In this document: piece after piece, positions 17,129 through 24,996 of the stretch
How the letters are laid out: every line of letters starts with the position of its first letter
Numbering within the stretch: the stretch's first letter is position 1
From: an uncultured Bacteroidota bacterium
GTDB taxonomy: Bacteria; Bacteroidota; Bacteroidia; Chitinophagales; LD1
Length of the DNA stretch: 33,878 bases
Direction of reading: 5' to 3'
Assembly: GCA_903861145.1 (NCBI GenBank)
Contig: CAIOTH010000038.1
Coordinates: 1-33,878, forward strand
The notes under the pieces: model-generated
The model's input: only the letters and a program-made list of their open reading frames with translations
Databases searched by the model: none
Told to the model about the DNA's origin: nothing
Position numbers and translations under genes: made by a program

Positions 17129-17267
17129 TAGAGTTGGTGTAGCTATGATTTGCTGAATAACTACTTCGCAAAGGGAAAAAAGCTTTCCCGAAGACCCAAA
17201 CCTTAAACGGTATATATAAGTGGAACCCAAATAGGTGGGGTGCTAAAATCTTTCCGGAAATTATTTT

Positions 17268-17831
17268 CTAAGAAATATTGCCGTTTATAAAATTTTTCAT
17301 GCGTTCAACCATTATTTTATAATAATCAGCTGAGTCCACGTCCTTATCCAGGTAATTTGGGAAATTCTCCGGGGATAACCACTCAAAAAAAGGTAATAGT
17401 AAACGATAATTATGGGATACCGAAAAGCTATCCCTATAGGGTTTTTTCACAGCAACGTCGTTGAGTATATCATGTAAAATCAAGCGTTGCCAAAAACTCA
17501 TATCAAACTCTAAAAATTTCATAAGTATCCCTTTTCCTTCTTCCTTTTCGGGGATTTTGATACCGGACGAAGCCGATTGAGCTCGAAATTTTTCCTCCTC
17601 GGCATCTATCATTTCATACCATGCAATTTGGTTTTCTAATATAGTAATTAATGAAGTGAATTGCTTTAAAACTTTATGCTCCCCTGGGAATTTATCCGAA
17701 AAGTTTATTGTCGCACTTTTGATTTTGTCTTTAAAAGTCTTATAATAAGAAAAGTCGAGGCCCAGACACAATTGCTCAATTAAAGAATTCGAATAAGAGG
17801 CACCTTCCGGGGGAAAGTTGGTAGCGGTTAT
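17268..17831 (-). CDS. Element protein of unknown function, start codon unclear (possible ATA)
   Basis: I do not recognise the family. The protein is helical and soluble, with acidic and aromatic runs (SFWQRLILHDILND, LLLPFFEWLSPENFPNYLDK). The frame is open up to an ATA at 17831, preceded by AAAAGGAG, and the extra N-terminal residues (TATNFPPEGASYSNSLIEQL) read like real protein. The first standard start is a TTG at 17771, giving 167 residues. Either ATA is used, translation is coupled to the gene ending 7 bases upstream, an ATG was mutated to ATA, or the TTG is used. It is the second of two unknown genes between the integrase and the helicase. Confidence 0.6.
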   Translation of the reverse strand: MTATNFPPEGASYSNSLIEQLCLGLDFSYYKTFKDKIKSATINFSDKFPGEHKVLKQFTSLITILENQIAWYEMIDAEEEKFRAQSASSGIKIPEKEEGKGILMKFLEFDMSFWQRLILHDILNDVAVKKPYRDSFSVSHNYRLLLPFFEWLSPENFPNYLDKDVDSADYYKIMVERMKNFINGNIS

Positions 17832-17837
17832 CTCCTT

Positions 17838-18350
17838 TTAATTTTTTATAAAATTCAGAAAGGCAAATTTATTTGGAATAAAATACAATCTTACTAAAGT
17901 GCCCGCCTGTCGGGTAAAGTATTTATCATTCTCTATATTATCAATAACTGAAAAAGCAAATTCTGAATTTATGAACTTTATATTTTGGATAAGATGCATC
18001 ATTACATAAGCAAACTCTATGAAGAATTGTGGGTCAGTGTTTTCTGCACTATTAGCACCTTTTATGCATTCAGATACTTTTTCATAACCGTCATTCCCTG
18101 TTATAAATAGCTCATCAACTTTGTCCTCGCTTAACAAGGCAAACCTGGCATGCTTTGGCAGAGTTAATTTACTTAAGGATTGAATGGACATGATTTCAGT
18201 GTAGGATTGTCCCTCCTTAACATTGATTATATACTTTAAATCCGTTGACAAAGCATCGTCCTGCTTCTCGGCAACTAGACCCCAAATAAAACTGGGTAAA
18301 GCAATGATTTCAGTTCTGCTTTTCTCAAAGAGCACATCGCCAAGATCCAT
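17838..18350 (-). CDS. Element protein of unknown function
   Basis: The 170-residue protein starts MDLGDVLFEKSRTEI and has no motif I can name. It is mixed alpha/beta, soluble and without a signal peptide; the second half is helical and hydrophobic (QFFIEFAYVMMHLIQNIKFI). It sits 73 bases downstream of the integrase and 7 bases before the next gene on the same strand, so the two unknown genes are probably one operon. By position they may be regulators, replication accessories or defence/interference cargo; none of these is supported by motif. Confidence 0.65.
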   Translation of the reverse strand: MDLGDVLFEKSRTEIIALPSFIWGLVAEKQDDALSTDLKYIINVKEGQSYTEIMSIQSLSKLTLPKHARFALLSEDKVDELFITGNDGYEKVSECIKGANSAENTDPQFFIEFAYVMMHLIQNIKFINSEFAFSVIDNIENDKYFTRQAGTLVRLYFIPNKFAFLNFIKN

Positions 18351-18423
18351 ATTTAATTGAGTTATTGCATTATTAAGAAATCAGTAGCCCTGGCTTTCTA
18401 ATTACTAAGAATTATATTTTCAA

Positions 18424-19725
18424 CTATTTCTTTTTGTTCCAGGCCTTGATCATTGCGTTTTTCTTGAATTCATCAGTAATTTCCAGGTACCGCATCGTGT
18501 CTTCTATATCAGTATGTTGTAAAAGTTCTTGCAGTGTTGTAATGTCCATCCCATTAATTAAAGAAATACAGGCAAACGAATGGCGAGAAGAGTGCATGGT
18601 TAATACCTCATGCTTGAGTACGATGTCGGCTATTCTATTCACGCCTTGAAATCTCACCACCTCAATCTTAGAATTCAGTTCCCCCTCTTTAGCCATTTCT
18701 TTCAATATTGAGTTCGATTCCTGGTTCGTCAGAACTGGCAAACACTTGCTACCAGGAAGTTTGCCGTGATATTTTTTTAGAATATTGAGGGCAGTGGGGT
18801 GCACAATAGGAATCACTGCTTTATTTGAACCCTTATGTGTAGTCAAATTAATTGCTGTCACAATTTTACCTTTCCTTACTAAGTGCTGCTCTGATAACTG
18901 GGCCAGGTCAGAATATCTAAGTCCTGTATAACAACCGAAGCAAAACACATCTCTTATGTGGTCGTATCTTGGATTTTTCGAGAAGTCAAATGCATTCAAA
19001 TGGAGTAGTTCATCTTCGTTGATCCAAATGATTGTCTTCTTTACCAGAGTTAATAGATCATTAATTTTCACTTTTTCTATTTCACGGTTATCAGTATCCT
19101 TTTGTTCGATGGCATAGTGTATAAACGCCTTGAGTTTGGAAAATTTCCCTTCGATTGTTTTGTTGGAGTTATCATATTCTTCAATCAGGAAGCTAAAATA
19201 TTTCACCACCCAGTTGTGATCAATTTCATGATATACCAAACTTGCCTTTGTCTTTTCCGCAAAATCAAGTAGCTCATCTTTCAGTTGCTTATTTTTCGTA
19301 ACAGTACGAGGGTTTCGTAATTTTGCACTATAATTAATATAATCATCAAGTCTTTCAATGAGACTGATCTGTTTTTTCTTTTCTTCAGAGTGAAAAAGTG
19401 ACTTGAAATAATCTTTTGACAATTTGATGTTTTTCCGCCTTGCATCTTTTTTAATGCCTTCAACCTTTTTGGCAAGTGTATCTAAGCTTTTCTGAAGTTC
19501 TTCGTCAGTTTCATCATCCCGAAGATTCCTGGGTTGGCCTTTTTTTTCATCCCAATATCTTTTTTTGATTTTCTCGCCGGTTGAATAGCGAAGACGGTTA
19601 TTCTTGTATATTGCACCTTCAGCGGATTCAACCTTGTCATAGCCAAGGCCGATGTACATCATGATAGTATAGAACCCGTTCTTATCCTTTTTATCCAAGT
19701 AAAACTTTGAACCATAGTATTCCAT
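18424..19725 (-). CDS. Tyrosine integrase of the element
   Basis: The 433-residue protein is a phage-type tyrosine recombinase of the Bacteroidota kind. An N-terminal arm-binding region is followed by a SAM-like core-binding domain (KYFSFLIEEYDNSNKTIEGK) and the catalytic domain. Catalytic residues are visible: Arg in CYTGLRYSDLA, the Lys region THKGSNKAVIPI, HxxR in HSSRHSFACISL, His in LQHTDIEDTM and the nucleophile Tyr in MRYLEI. It starts 160 bases inside attR and reads inward, the usual arrangement. The candidate arm repeats lie just before its start, so its binding could also control its own promoter. It should catalyse integration into and excision from the tRNA 3' end. Confidence 0.95.
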   Translation of the reverse strand: MEYYGSKFYLDKKDKNGFYTIMMYIGLGYDKVESAEGAIYKNNRLRYSTGEKIKKRYWDEKKGQPRNLRDDETDEELQKSLDTLAKKVEGIKKDARRKNIKLSKDYFKSLFHSEEKKKQISLIERLDDYINYSAKLRNPRTVTKNKQLKDELLDFAEKTKASLVYHEIDHNWVVKYFSFLIEEYDNSNKTIEGKFSKLKAFIHYAIEQKDTDNREIEKVKINDLLTLVKKTIIWINEDELLHLNAFDFSKNPRYDHIRDVFCFGCYTGLRYSDLAQLSEQHLVRKGKIVTAINLTTHKGSNKAVIPIVHPTALNILKKYHGKLPGSKCLPVLTNQESNSILKEMAKEGELNSKIEVVRFQGVNRIADIVLKHEVLTMHSSRHSFACISLINGMDITTLQELLQHTDIEDTMRYLEITDEFKKNAMIKAWNKKK

Positions 19726-19737
19726 TATATTATAATA

Positions 19738-19763
19738 AATGGTGGCATAAATGGTGGCATAAT
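19738..19763 (+). repeat. Right pair of GTGGCATA repeats (candidate integrase arm sites)
   Basis: GTGGCATA occurs at 19742-19749 and 19754-19761, 12 bp apart, as at 12025 and 12037 near the left end. The block lies 12 bases upstream of the integrase ATG and 121 bp inside attR. Confidence 0.6.
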
Positions 19764-19884
19764 AATTTTACACAAAGGTAAAAATGAAATTAATAAAGTA
19801 AAATTTGATTATTAAAAAGTGGGTAAGTCATTGATAATTAAGCAGGAAGGGGAAATATTTTACATGCCTGTAAAATTCAGATAC

Positions 19885-19899
19885 CTCCCCCCCCGCTAC
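19885..19899 (+). repeat. attR core: right 15-bp direct repeat
   Basis: This is identical to 11952-11966. Here it is not preceded by a tRNA, so it is the target-side duplicate made by integration. The 8-base C run may slip in sequencing, but both copies show the same length. Confidence 0.9.
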
Positions 19900-19900
19900 G

Positions 19901-19928
19901 AAAGGCGACTTAACGGTCGCCTTTTTTT
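19901..19928 (+). terminator. Original host terminator of the tRNA, now displaced
   Basis: AAAGGCGAC pairs with GTCGCCTTT around a short loop and a T-run follows. It starts 1 base after the attR core, so before integration it would have directly followed the tRNA. Confidence 0.85.
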
Positions 19929-19941
19929 ATAAGGCTGTTTT

Positions 19942-20544
19942 ATGCAACATCTGCGTTTTTACATGATAACCGCGCTAATATTTGGCGTTTCCCTTCCGGC
20001 ATTTTCAGCAACCGAGGTGTTGCGCTTTAAAGTTTTACTTTTTGGCGATAGTGTGGGCCGGCTTACCATTTCGAAAGAAACCAGGGCAGATGGCAGCGAG
20101 TTATACATGCTCGATAGCTATTCAAAAGCCAGAATATTGTGGATTGTTCATGAAAATACCACCCATTATGAGGTGGTTTATAAGGATGGAAAGCTATTTT
20201 CTTCCAGGTTTAAGGAAATTGAAAAAGGCGAGTTAAAGCGGTGGAACAACGTTAGCTGGGATGGCAAACAGTATAATGTGGATGGTTATAAAGGAAAGCG
20301 CATCCTTAACGAAACGCCTGTTTTTTCGATTGTAAGCCTCTTTTTTAGCAATACTCAAAATGTAAAGAAGCTTTTTTACGAAGCCGAAGCCGATTTTAGC
20401 GATGTAGAGCACCTTGAAAATAATACCCTCGAGTTTAAGAGCAGCGACGGCAACCGCAACGTTTACCACTACGTAAATGGCAGGGCAAATAGCATGGAGT
20501 TTCACGTATCCATAGCCTCGGTTAAAATGGTGAAGATTAATTGA
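19942..20544 (+). CDS. DUF6134-like secreted protein, first of a tandem pair
   Basis: The 200-residue product has a signal peptide ending near VSLPAFSA, then a beta-rich domain with LRFKVLLFGDSVGRL, ADGSELYMLDSYSKARI, RWNNVSWDGKQYNVDGYKGK and a closing SSDGNRNVYHYVNGRANSME. These match, as I recall, the Bacteroidota family DUF6134 of periplasmic proteins of unknown function. It shares this whole pattern with the next gene, 10 bases downstream, so they are a tandem duplication. It starts 14 bases after the displaced tRNA terminator, so its promoter, if not read through, must lie very close. Confidence 0.8.
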   Translation: MQHLRFYMITALIFGVSLPAFSATEVLRFKVLLFGDSVGRLTISKETRADGSELYMLDSYSKARILWIVHENTTHYEVVYKDGKLFSSRFKEIEKGELKRWNNVSWDGKQYNVDGYKGKRILNETPVFSIVSLFFSNTQNVKKLFYEAEADFSDVEHLENNTLEFKSSDGNRNVYHYVNGRANSMEFHVSIASVKMVKIN

Positions 20545-20554
20545 AAAGCGAAGT

Positions 20555-21154
20555 ATGGTTTATATAATGAGGTTGCTTTTGAGCATTGGGTTTTGTTTGG
20601 CAGTTTGGACACAGGCCTATGCCGAAAGTATTAGCTACGATATTTTGTTGTTCGGCAACAAAATAGGCAGCATGGTTGTAACCCACCAGGCGCAGGCCGA
20701 TGGTACCGATTTATATACCCTGGTAACCACCTCGAAGGCAAAAATTTTATGGATAGACAAGAGCAACGATAGCCGGTATCAATTGATATTTAACGGCGGT
20801 AAACTGCAATCCTCAGTTTTTAAAGAAGTTGAGAATGGCGCGGTTAAGCGCTGGTGCAATATTACATGGGATGGTGCCAAATACCAGGTTGATAGCCACC
20901 GCGGTAAGTACTCGTTTACCGATGTGCCAACTTACTCATCTATAACAGCGTATTTTGAGGGGTTTAAAAAATCCAACCGCATTTTTTACGAATCGGAAGG
21001 TGACTTTACCAGCGTTGAGTATCCTGAACCTAATACCATGCAATTTAAAACCAGCGATGGGCATAAAAGTATTTACCACTATGTAAATGGTAAGGTAAAC
21101 AACATGGAGTTCAAGATTTCGATTGCCACTATTTATATGGTGTTGAGTAAGTAG
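20555..21154 (+). CDS. DUF6134-like secreted protein, second of a tandem pair
   Basis: The 199-residue product is a diverged copy of the preceding protein: signal peptide ending AYA, then ISYDILLFGNKIGSM, ADGTDLYTLVTTSKAKILWI, RWCNITWDGAKYQVDSHRGK and SDGHKSIYHYVNGKVNNMEF. The spacing of conserved blocks is the same, but many residues differ, so the duplication is old and both copies appear maintained. The function is unknown. The gene follows the first copy by 10 bases and is probably co-transcribed. The ATG at 20555 could be replaced by the Met at 20567, which would also keep a complete signal peptide. Confidence 0.8.
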   Translation: MVYIMRLLLSIGFCLAVWTQAYAESISYDILLFGNKIGSMVVTHQAQADGTDLYTLVTTSKAKILWIDKSNDSRYQLIFNGGKLQSSVFKEVENGAVKRWCNITWDGAKYQVDSHRGKYSFTDVPTYSSITAYFEGFKKSNRIFYESEGDFTSVEYPEPNTMQFKTSDGHKSIYHYVNGKVNNMEFKISIATIYMVLSK

Positions 21155-21190
21155 AATTTCGTTTATTTAAACTATTAAAATCAATATACT

Positions 21191-21637
21191 ATGAGTTCAT
21201 TTCAGGAGAAAGCAGAGGCCTTTAGAAAGAAACAGGAGGAAGCACAAATGGCGGCCATAGCCGAGTTTAATATTTTTGTGCAGAAAAACTACCCTGGTGC
21301 CAAATCAACCGGTACGGGTTTGCACTACATTATTGAAACCGAAGGTGACGGCGCAAAAGCCGAGCCGCACCGCAAAGTATCGGTACACTACACTGGTAGC
21401 CTGCCCGATGGAAAAGTGTTTGATACCTCACATAAGCGTAACGAGCCCATTAGCTTTAAACTGGGTGTAGGCCAGGTAATTAAAGGATGGGACGAAGGTA
21501 TTGCGATGCTAAAAGTTGGGGGTAAGGCTAAACTGATATTGCCCTATTTTTTAGCCTACGGCGAACAAGGGCATCCACCGGTAATACCTGCGCGCGCCAC
21601 TTTAATTTTTGATGTGGAGTTAATGGATGTGAAATAG
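21191..21637 (+). CDS. FKBP-type peptidyl-prolyl cis-trans isomerase
   Basis: The 148-residue protein has a basic helix (residues 1-32, rich in K, E and Q) followed by a full FKBP domain: KVSVHYTGSLPDGKVFDTSH, ISFKLGVGQVIKGWDEGIAM, KVGGKAKLILPYFLAYGEQG and PVIPARATLIFDVELM. These include the active-site Tyr, Phe, Asp and Trp positions of the family. There is no signal peptide, so it is cytoplasmic and likely assists folding. It lies 36 bases after the DUF6134 pair. A REP-like inverted repeat begins at its stop codon. Confidence 0.95.
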   Translation: MSSFQEKAEAFRKKQEEAQMAAIAEFNIFVQKNYPGAKSTGTGLHYIIETEGDGAKAEPHRKVSVHYTGSLPDGKVFDTSHKRNEPISFKLGVGQVIKGWDEGIAMLKVGGKAKLILPYFLAYGEQGHPPVIPARATLIFDVELMDVK

Positions 21638-21764
21638 CGTGTTAATGTGCGAAAGTGTTAACGTGTTAATGTAATCCATTTTAAGCATGCGTTTGAAGCC
21701 GATTCTAACCAAGGAAAAGGAGTTTGGTTCATTAACACATTCGCACATTAACACCTTAACACGC
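21637..21764. repeat. REP-like imperfect inverted repeat built of GTGTTAATG units
   Basis: Arms of about 35 bp at 21637-21671 and 21730-21764 are imperfect inverted copies made of GTGTTAA, TGTGCGAA and GTGTTAATG blocks, enclosing 58 bases. The left arm overlaps the FKBP stop codon by 1 base. Repeats of this type occur between genes in many Bacteroidota genomes. It could act as an RNA hairpin between the FKBP and OmpA-like genes. Confidence 0.65.
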
Positions 21765-21806
21765 CTGTTATTGTTTTCTTTTCTACTTTTATCGAAATTT
21801 GATTGG

Positions 21807-23840
21807 TTGAAAGTTGATGTTAGATATATAGTGTTGTGTGTATTGGTAGCTGTGGCCTCGTGCAAGCCGTTGCCATTTAAGGTGCACGATGGTAAAACTG
21901 CTACTGAACTGAAGCTTTACAATCAAAGTATTGAGTTTCTGATTAAGGAGTTTCACGAGGAGAAGGACCCCATTAAACAAGAGGCAAAGGCGTTCTCCAT
22001 TGCCGAAGCTTACCGCAAATTTAACGACCTGCCTAATGCCGAAAAGTGGTATAAACAAAGCCTTGACCTAAAGGGGGGCGAAAAATCGATGTTTAACCTT
22101 GGCCTGGTGTTAAAACAGCAGGAAAAATACGAAGAGGCTATTAAGATTTTTGAACAGTACCAGCGCGTTGCAGGTAGTGGCTTTGAAGGCCGCAAACAGG
22201 AATACCAGAGCAAAGATGCCTTAGAGTGGAAAAAGGCCTTTAGCAAGGTGCAGGTAATAAACCTCGAAACGCTCAATACCGCCCAAAACGATTATGGGCT
22301 TACTCCTTACAAACAGGGCCAGTTTGTGCTTTCGTCTTCGCGCGATGAGGCTACCGGCGCAACCCGCGATGGCTGGACCGGTGAGAAGTTTACAGATATT
22401 TTTACTACCGAGAGAAAGGATGCAAAGTTTTCAGCACCGGTAGGGTTTGGTGCCCCAATTAATACCAATGGCCACGAAAGTTCACCCACCTTTAGCAAAG
22501 ACTTTAAGGAAATGTATTTTATAAGGTGCAAGGATGACCAGCAAAAAAGCGATCAGTATTGCCATTTGTATTACAGCGCCTTTAATAACGAGCACTGGGA
22601 TGAACCGGTTAAGGTTGAAATATTTCCTGATTCAATAAATGTTTACGACCCTTATTTATCGAAAGATGGCAAGCTTCTTTTTGTTGCTGCCGATGCCCCA
22701 GGTGGTTTTGGCGCTACCGATTTATACATGTTTAACCGGGTTGATACAGGATGGGGCGCGCCGCAAAATTTGGGTGGCAACATCAATACCCCTGGTAGCG
22801 AACGCTTCCCTTGGTTAGATGAGCATGGCAATTTGTTTTATTCATCAAATGGCCTGCCGGGTATGGGTGGCCTCGATATTTTTAAAGCAGTTAAAACAAA
22901 AACCGGTTATAAAGAACCTACCAATTTAAAAGCACCCATTAACAGTGGTGGCGATGATTATGCCTTCCGTATTGATAAATACAAACCCCGTGATGCCGGC
23001 GACACCGTTTTGTATTCGGGATACTTTTCATCTAATCGTGCCGGCGGCAAGGGAGGAGATGACATTTACCGGTTTGAAGAAAAGTGGATTAACATTTTTG
23101 TTTTGCGGGGAACTATAGTTGAAAAGAATTACGAAAAGGCCGATGACCCGGATAGCAAGGTGCTTGGGTTAAAACCTTTGTCTAAGGCCAGGGTAGATTT
23201 GAAAAACAACGAGGATAAAATAATTGCTACCTATACCAGCGATAGCATTGGGCGTTTTGTGTTTAGGCTAAATGCTGAAACAGATTATAAGGTAACTGCG
23301 GGCAAGGGCGGCGGTTATTTTGCCAAAAGCGATTTTACCAGCACCAAAGGCAAACGCCACCAGGACAGCACGGTTATAACGCTGCACATGCAAATTGAAC
23401 TGGAAAAGGTTTTCCCTACCAAGTTGATGGTGATACCTAACATTTATTACGATTATGATAAGGCCACCCTGCGCCCCGAATCGAAGTTGGTATTGGATTC
23501 AATCCTCATATTTTTTCATGAAAACCCTGACCTTACGGTTGAGTTAGGTTCGCATACAGATAGCAGAGGAAGCGATGTATACAACAATAAGCTAAGCCAG
23601 GAGCGTGCGCAAAGTGCCGTTGACTATTTGGTTGAAAAAGGAATACCCAAAGAAAGGTTAATTGCCAAGGGTTACGGTAAAACAATGCTGCTTAACAACT
23701 GCACTACGGGCGCCCCTTGCAGTGAAGAGGAACATCAAAAGAATAGAAGGACAACCTTTAGAATAGTATCGGCAAAGCTTAATCTTGAGTCGATACAGCC
23801 TGAGGATATAAAAGTGGTACCTAAACCGGACGAGAAATAA
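21807..23840 (+). CDS. PorE-like OmpA-family lipoprotein (TPR, propeller, CRD, OmpA)
   Basis: I chose the TTG at 21807 because it gives a short lipoprotein signal (MKVDVRYIVLCVLVAVASC, lipobox VASC) and 677 residues; an ATG at 21687 would start inside the upstream repeat. Domains in order: TPRs at about 20-110 (IAEAYRKFNDLPNAEKWYKQ); a beta-propeller with PD40-like repeats (SPTFSKDFKEMYFIR, GKLLFVAADAPGGFG, LFYSSNGLPGMGGLDIFKA, YFSSNRAGGKGGDDIYRFE); a carboxypeptidase-regulatory-like domain (LSKARVDLKN ... DSIGRFVFRL); and a C-terminal OmpA domain (YYDYDKATLRPESKLVLDSI, LGSHTDSRGS, NRRTTFRI) that binds peptidoglycan. This order matches PorE of the type IX secretion system, but paralogues with this order are common, so the assignment is to family only. 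Confidence 0.85.
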   Translation: MKVDVRYIVLCVLVAVASCKPLPFKVHDGKTATELKLYNQSIEFLIKEFHEEKDPIKQEAKAFSIAEAYRKFNDLPNAEKWYKQSLDLKGGEKSMFNLGLVLKQQEKYEEAIKIFEQYQRVAGSGFEGRKQEYQSKDALEWKKAFSKVQVINLETLNTAQNDYGLTPYKQGQFVLSSSRDEATGATRDGWTGEKFTDIFTTERKDAKFSAPVGFGAPINTNGHESSPTFSKDFKEMYFIRCKDDQQKSDQYCHLYYSAFNNEHWDEPVKVEIFPDSINVYDPYLSKDGKLLFVAADAPGGFGATDLYMFNRVDTGWGAPQNLGGNINTPGSERFPWLDEHGNLFYSSNGLPGMGGLDIFKAVKTKTGYKEPTNLKAPINSGGDDYAFRIDKYKPRDAGDTVLYSGYFSSNRAGGKGGDDIYRFEEKWINIFVLRGTIVEKNYEKADDPDSKVLGLKPLSKARVDLKNNEDKIIATYTSDSIGRFVFRLNAETDYKVTAGKGGGYFAKSDFTSTKGKRHQDSTVITLHMQIELEKVFPTKLMVIPNIYYDYDKATLRPESKLVLDSILIFFHENPDLTVELGSHTDSRGSDVYNNKLSQERAQSAVDYLVEKGIPKERLIAKGYGKTMLLNNCTTGAPCSEEEHQKNRRTTFRIVSAKLNLESIQPEDIKVVPKPDEK

Positions 23841-23851
23841 CGAATGCGAGT

Positions 23852-24067
23852 TTAATCAATAAAAAAATCGCTCATTGGCACCTCAAGCGCCTGGCTGATT
23901 TTGCGTAGGGTTAAAACTGTAGTATTGGTTTTGCCCGATTCAATACGCGACATGCTGGCCTTTTCAAAATCGCAAAGAGCAGCAAGCTTAAACTGCGTAA
24001 TATTTTTTTGGCTCCGTATTTTTTTAATCCTTTTACCAAGGGCTATCAGAAAAACTGCTTCGGTCAT
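23852..24067 (-). CDS. XRE-family HTH regulator
   Basis: The 71-residue protein is almost entirely one Cro/C1-type helix-turn-helix domain (LGKRIKKIRSQKNITQFKLA, then FEKASMSRIESGKTN and LRKISQALEVPMSDFF). It binds DNA as a dimer and has no effector domain. It is convergent with the PorE-like gene (stop-to-stop distance 11 bases) and divergent from the response regulator. Its target could be the shared intergenic region at 24068-24437, a common autoregulatory arrangement. Confidence 0.93.
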   Translation of the reverse strand: MTEAVFLIALGKRIKKIRSQKNITQFKLAALCDFEKASMSRIESGKTNTTVLTLRKISQALEVPMSDFFID

Positions 24068-24437
24068 ATGTTGTCAATAAACTTATTCAAATATGTATAT
24101 GTTAAATGGGAGTGTGGTTGTCGTATGGGACAACCTTGTTGAAGCCCCCTGAAAACCGTTAAGCATTAGTATGTTATATAATGTAAGTTACTGCAGCTTT
24201 GTTCTCGTTTTTAAGAGGAGAAATAACAAAAACGAGCCATCCCAGGAGGCCTGGTATCCGTGTTTTAATAATCTGAAAAAAGAATTAATATTTTGATAAA
24301 ATTGCTCAAATAATAAACGATATTGCTATATGTTACAACCTGCAGCGAGGCGGGCAGAAATGTTTTTTTGTCATTCAGGTTAACTTTTTTGGCAATTAAA
24401 TCATTTTGTACTATCACTTTTAAAAGGTAGTTTTATT
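24068..24437. other. 370-bp divergent intergenic region upstream of the XRE and response-regulator genes
   Basis: It holds a perfect 7-bp inverted repeat, GGTTGTC at 24116-24122 and GACAACC at 24129-24135, and a short CCAGG-AGG-CCTGG palindrome near 24243. Either could be an operator. No ORF of interest and no clear promoter pair was found. Confidence 0.45.
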
Positions 24438-24902
24438 ATGATTAAACCCCTGCTTATTATGGCGAATGGAGATATTGATATATTACTGGTTGAAGATAAT
24501 CCTCACGAAGCAGAGTTAACTATACGTAGCTTAAAGAAACATAACCTGGCCAATAACCTTCACCACTCGGATAATGGTGAGGAGGCGCTTGATTTTATTT
24601 TTGGCCGCGGGCAATATGAGGGCCGCAAAGTTGGAGCCGGACTAAAAGTGATTTTGCTTGACTTAAAGCTGCCTAAAGTAGATGGGCTGGAGGTTTTAAA
24701 GCAAATTAAAGCCGATGACCGTACCAAACAAATACCGGTAGTGGTGCTTACCTCATCTAAAGAAGAACAGGATATTGTTGCCAGTTATAAACTTGGTGTA
24801 AACAGCTATATAGTTAAACCGGTGCAGTTTGAATCGTTTGCAAAAGCGGTGGCTGATTTGGGCCTGTACTGGATGTTTCATAACCAACCGCCGTTATTGT
24901 AA
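24438..24902 (+). CDS. CheY-like response regulator (stand-alone receiver)
   Basis: The 154-residue protein is a single receiver domain of the Rcp1-like kind: acidic pocket in [13 protein letters not shown], phosphoacceptor Asp in [20 protein letters not shown], the Thr/Ser switch in [13 protein letters not shown] and the Lys in [11 protein letters not shown]. It has no output domain, so it must pass its signal by binding another protein, usually a hybrid kinase or phosphatase. A start at the ATG at 24459 (MANGDIDIL) would also fit and is the more usual N-terminus. No histidine kinase is nearby. Confidence 0.95.
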   Translation: MIKPLLIMANGDIDILLVEDNPHEAELTIRSLKKHNLANNLHHSDNGEEALDFIFGRGQYEGRKVGAGLKVILLDLKLPKVDGLEVLKQIKADDRTKQIPVVVLTSSKEEQDIVASYKLGVNSYIVKPVQFESFAKAVADLGLYWMFHNQPPLL

Positions 24903-24929
24903 ATGCTGTTGATTGCCTGGTAAAATAAA

Positions 24930-24963
24930 AAAACCGGACACATAACAATGTGCCCGGCTTTTG
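24930..24963 (-). terminator. Terminator between the response regulator and adhesin genes
   Basis: CCGG-A-CACAT pairs with ATGTG-C-CCGG (one internal mismatch) around a short AACA loop. On the - strand it ends in a long T-run and lies just downstream of the adhesin stop at 24997; on the + strand four T follow, so it may also weakly end the response-regulator transcript. Confidence 0.75.
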
Positions 24964-24996
24964 TGTCAGCAAAAAATTGATAGTTTCCCAACTATT

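Noticed and set aside
24380-24437. TTTG / TAnnTTTG promoter for the response regulator
   Set aside because: TTTG-like boxes occur, but their spacing is about 9 bases rather than about 19, so I do not call it.
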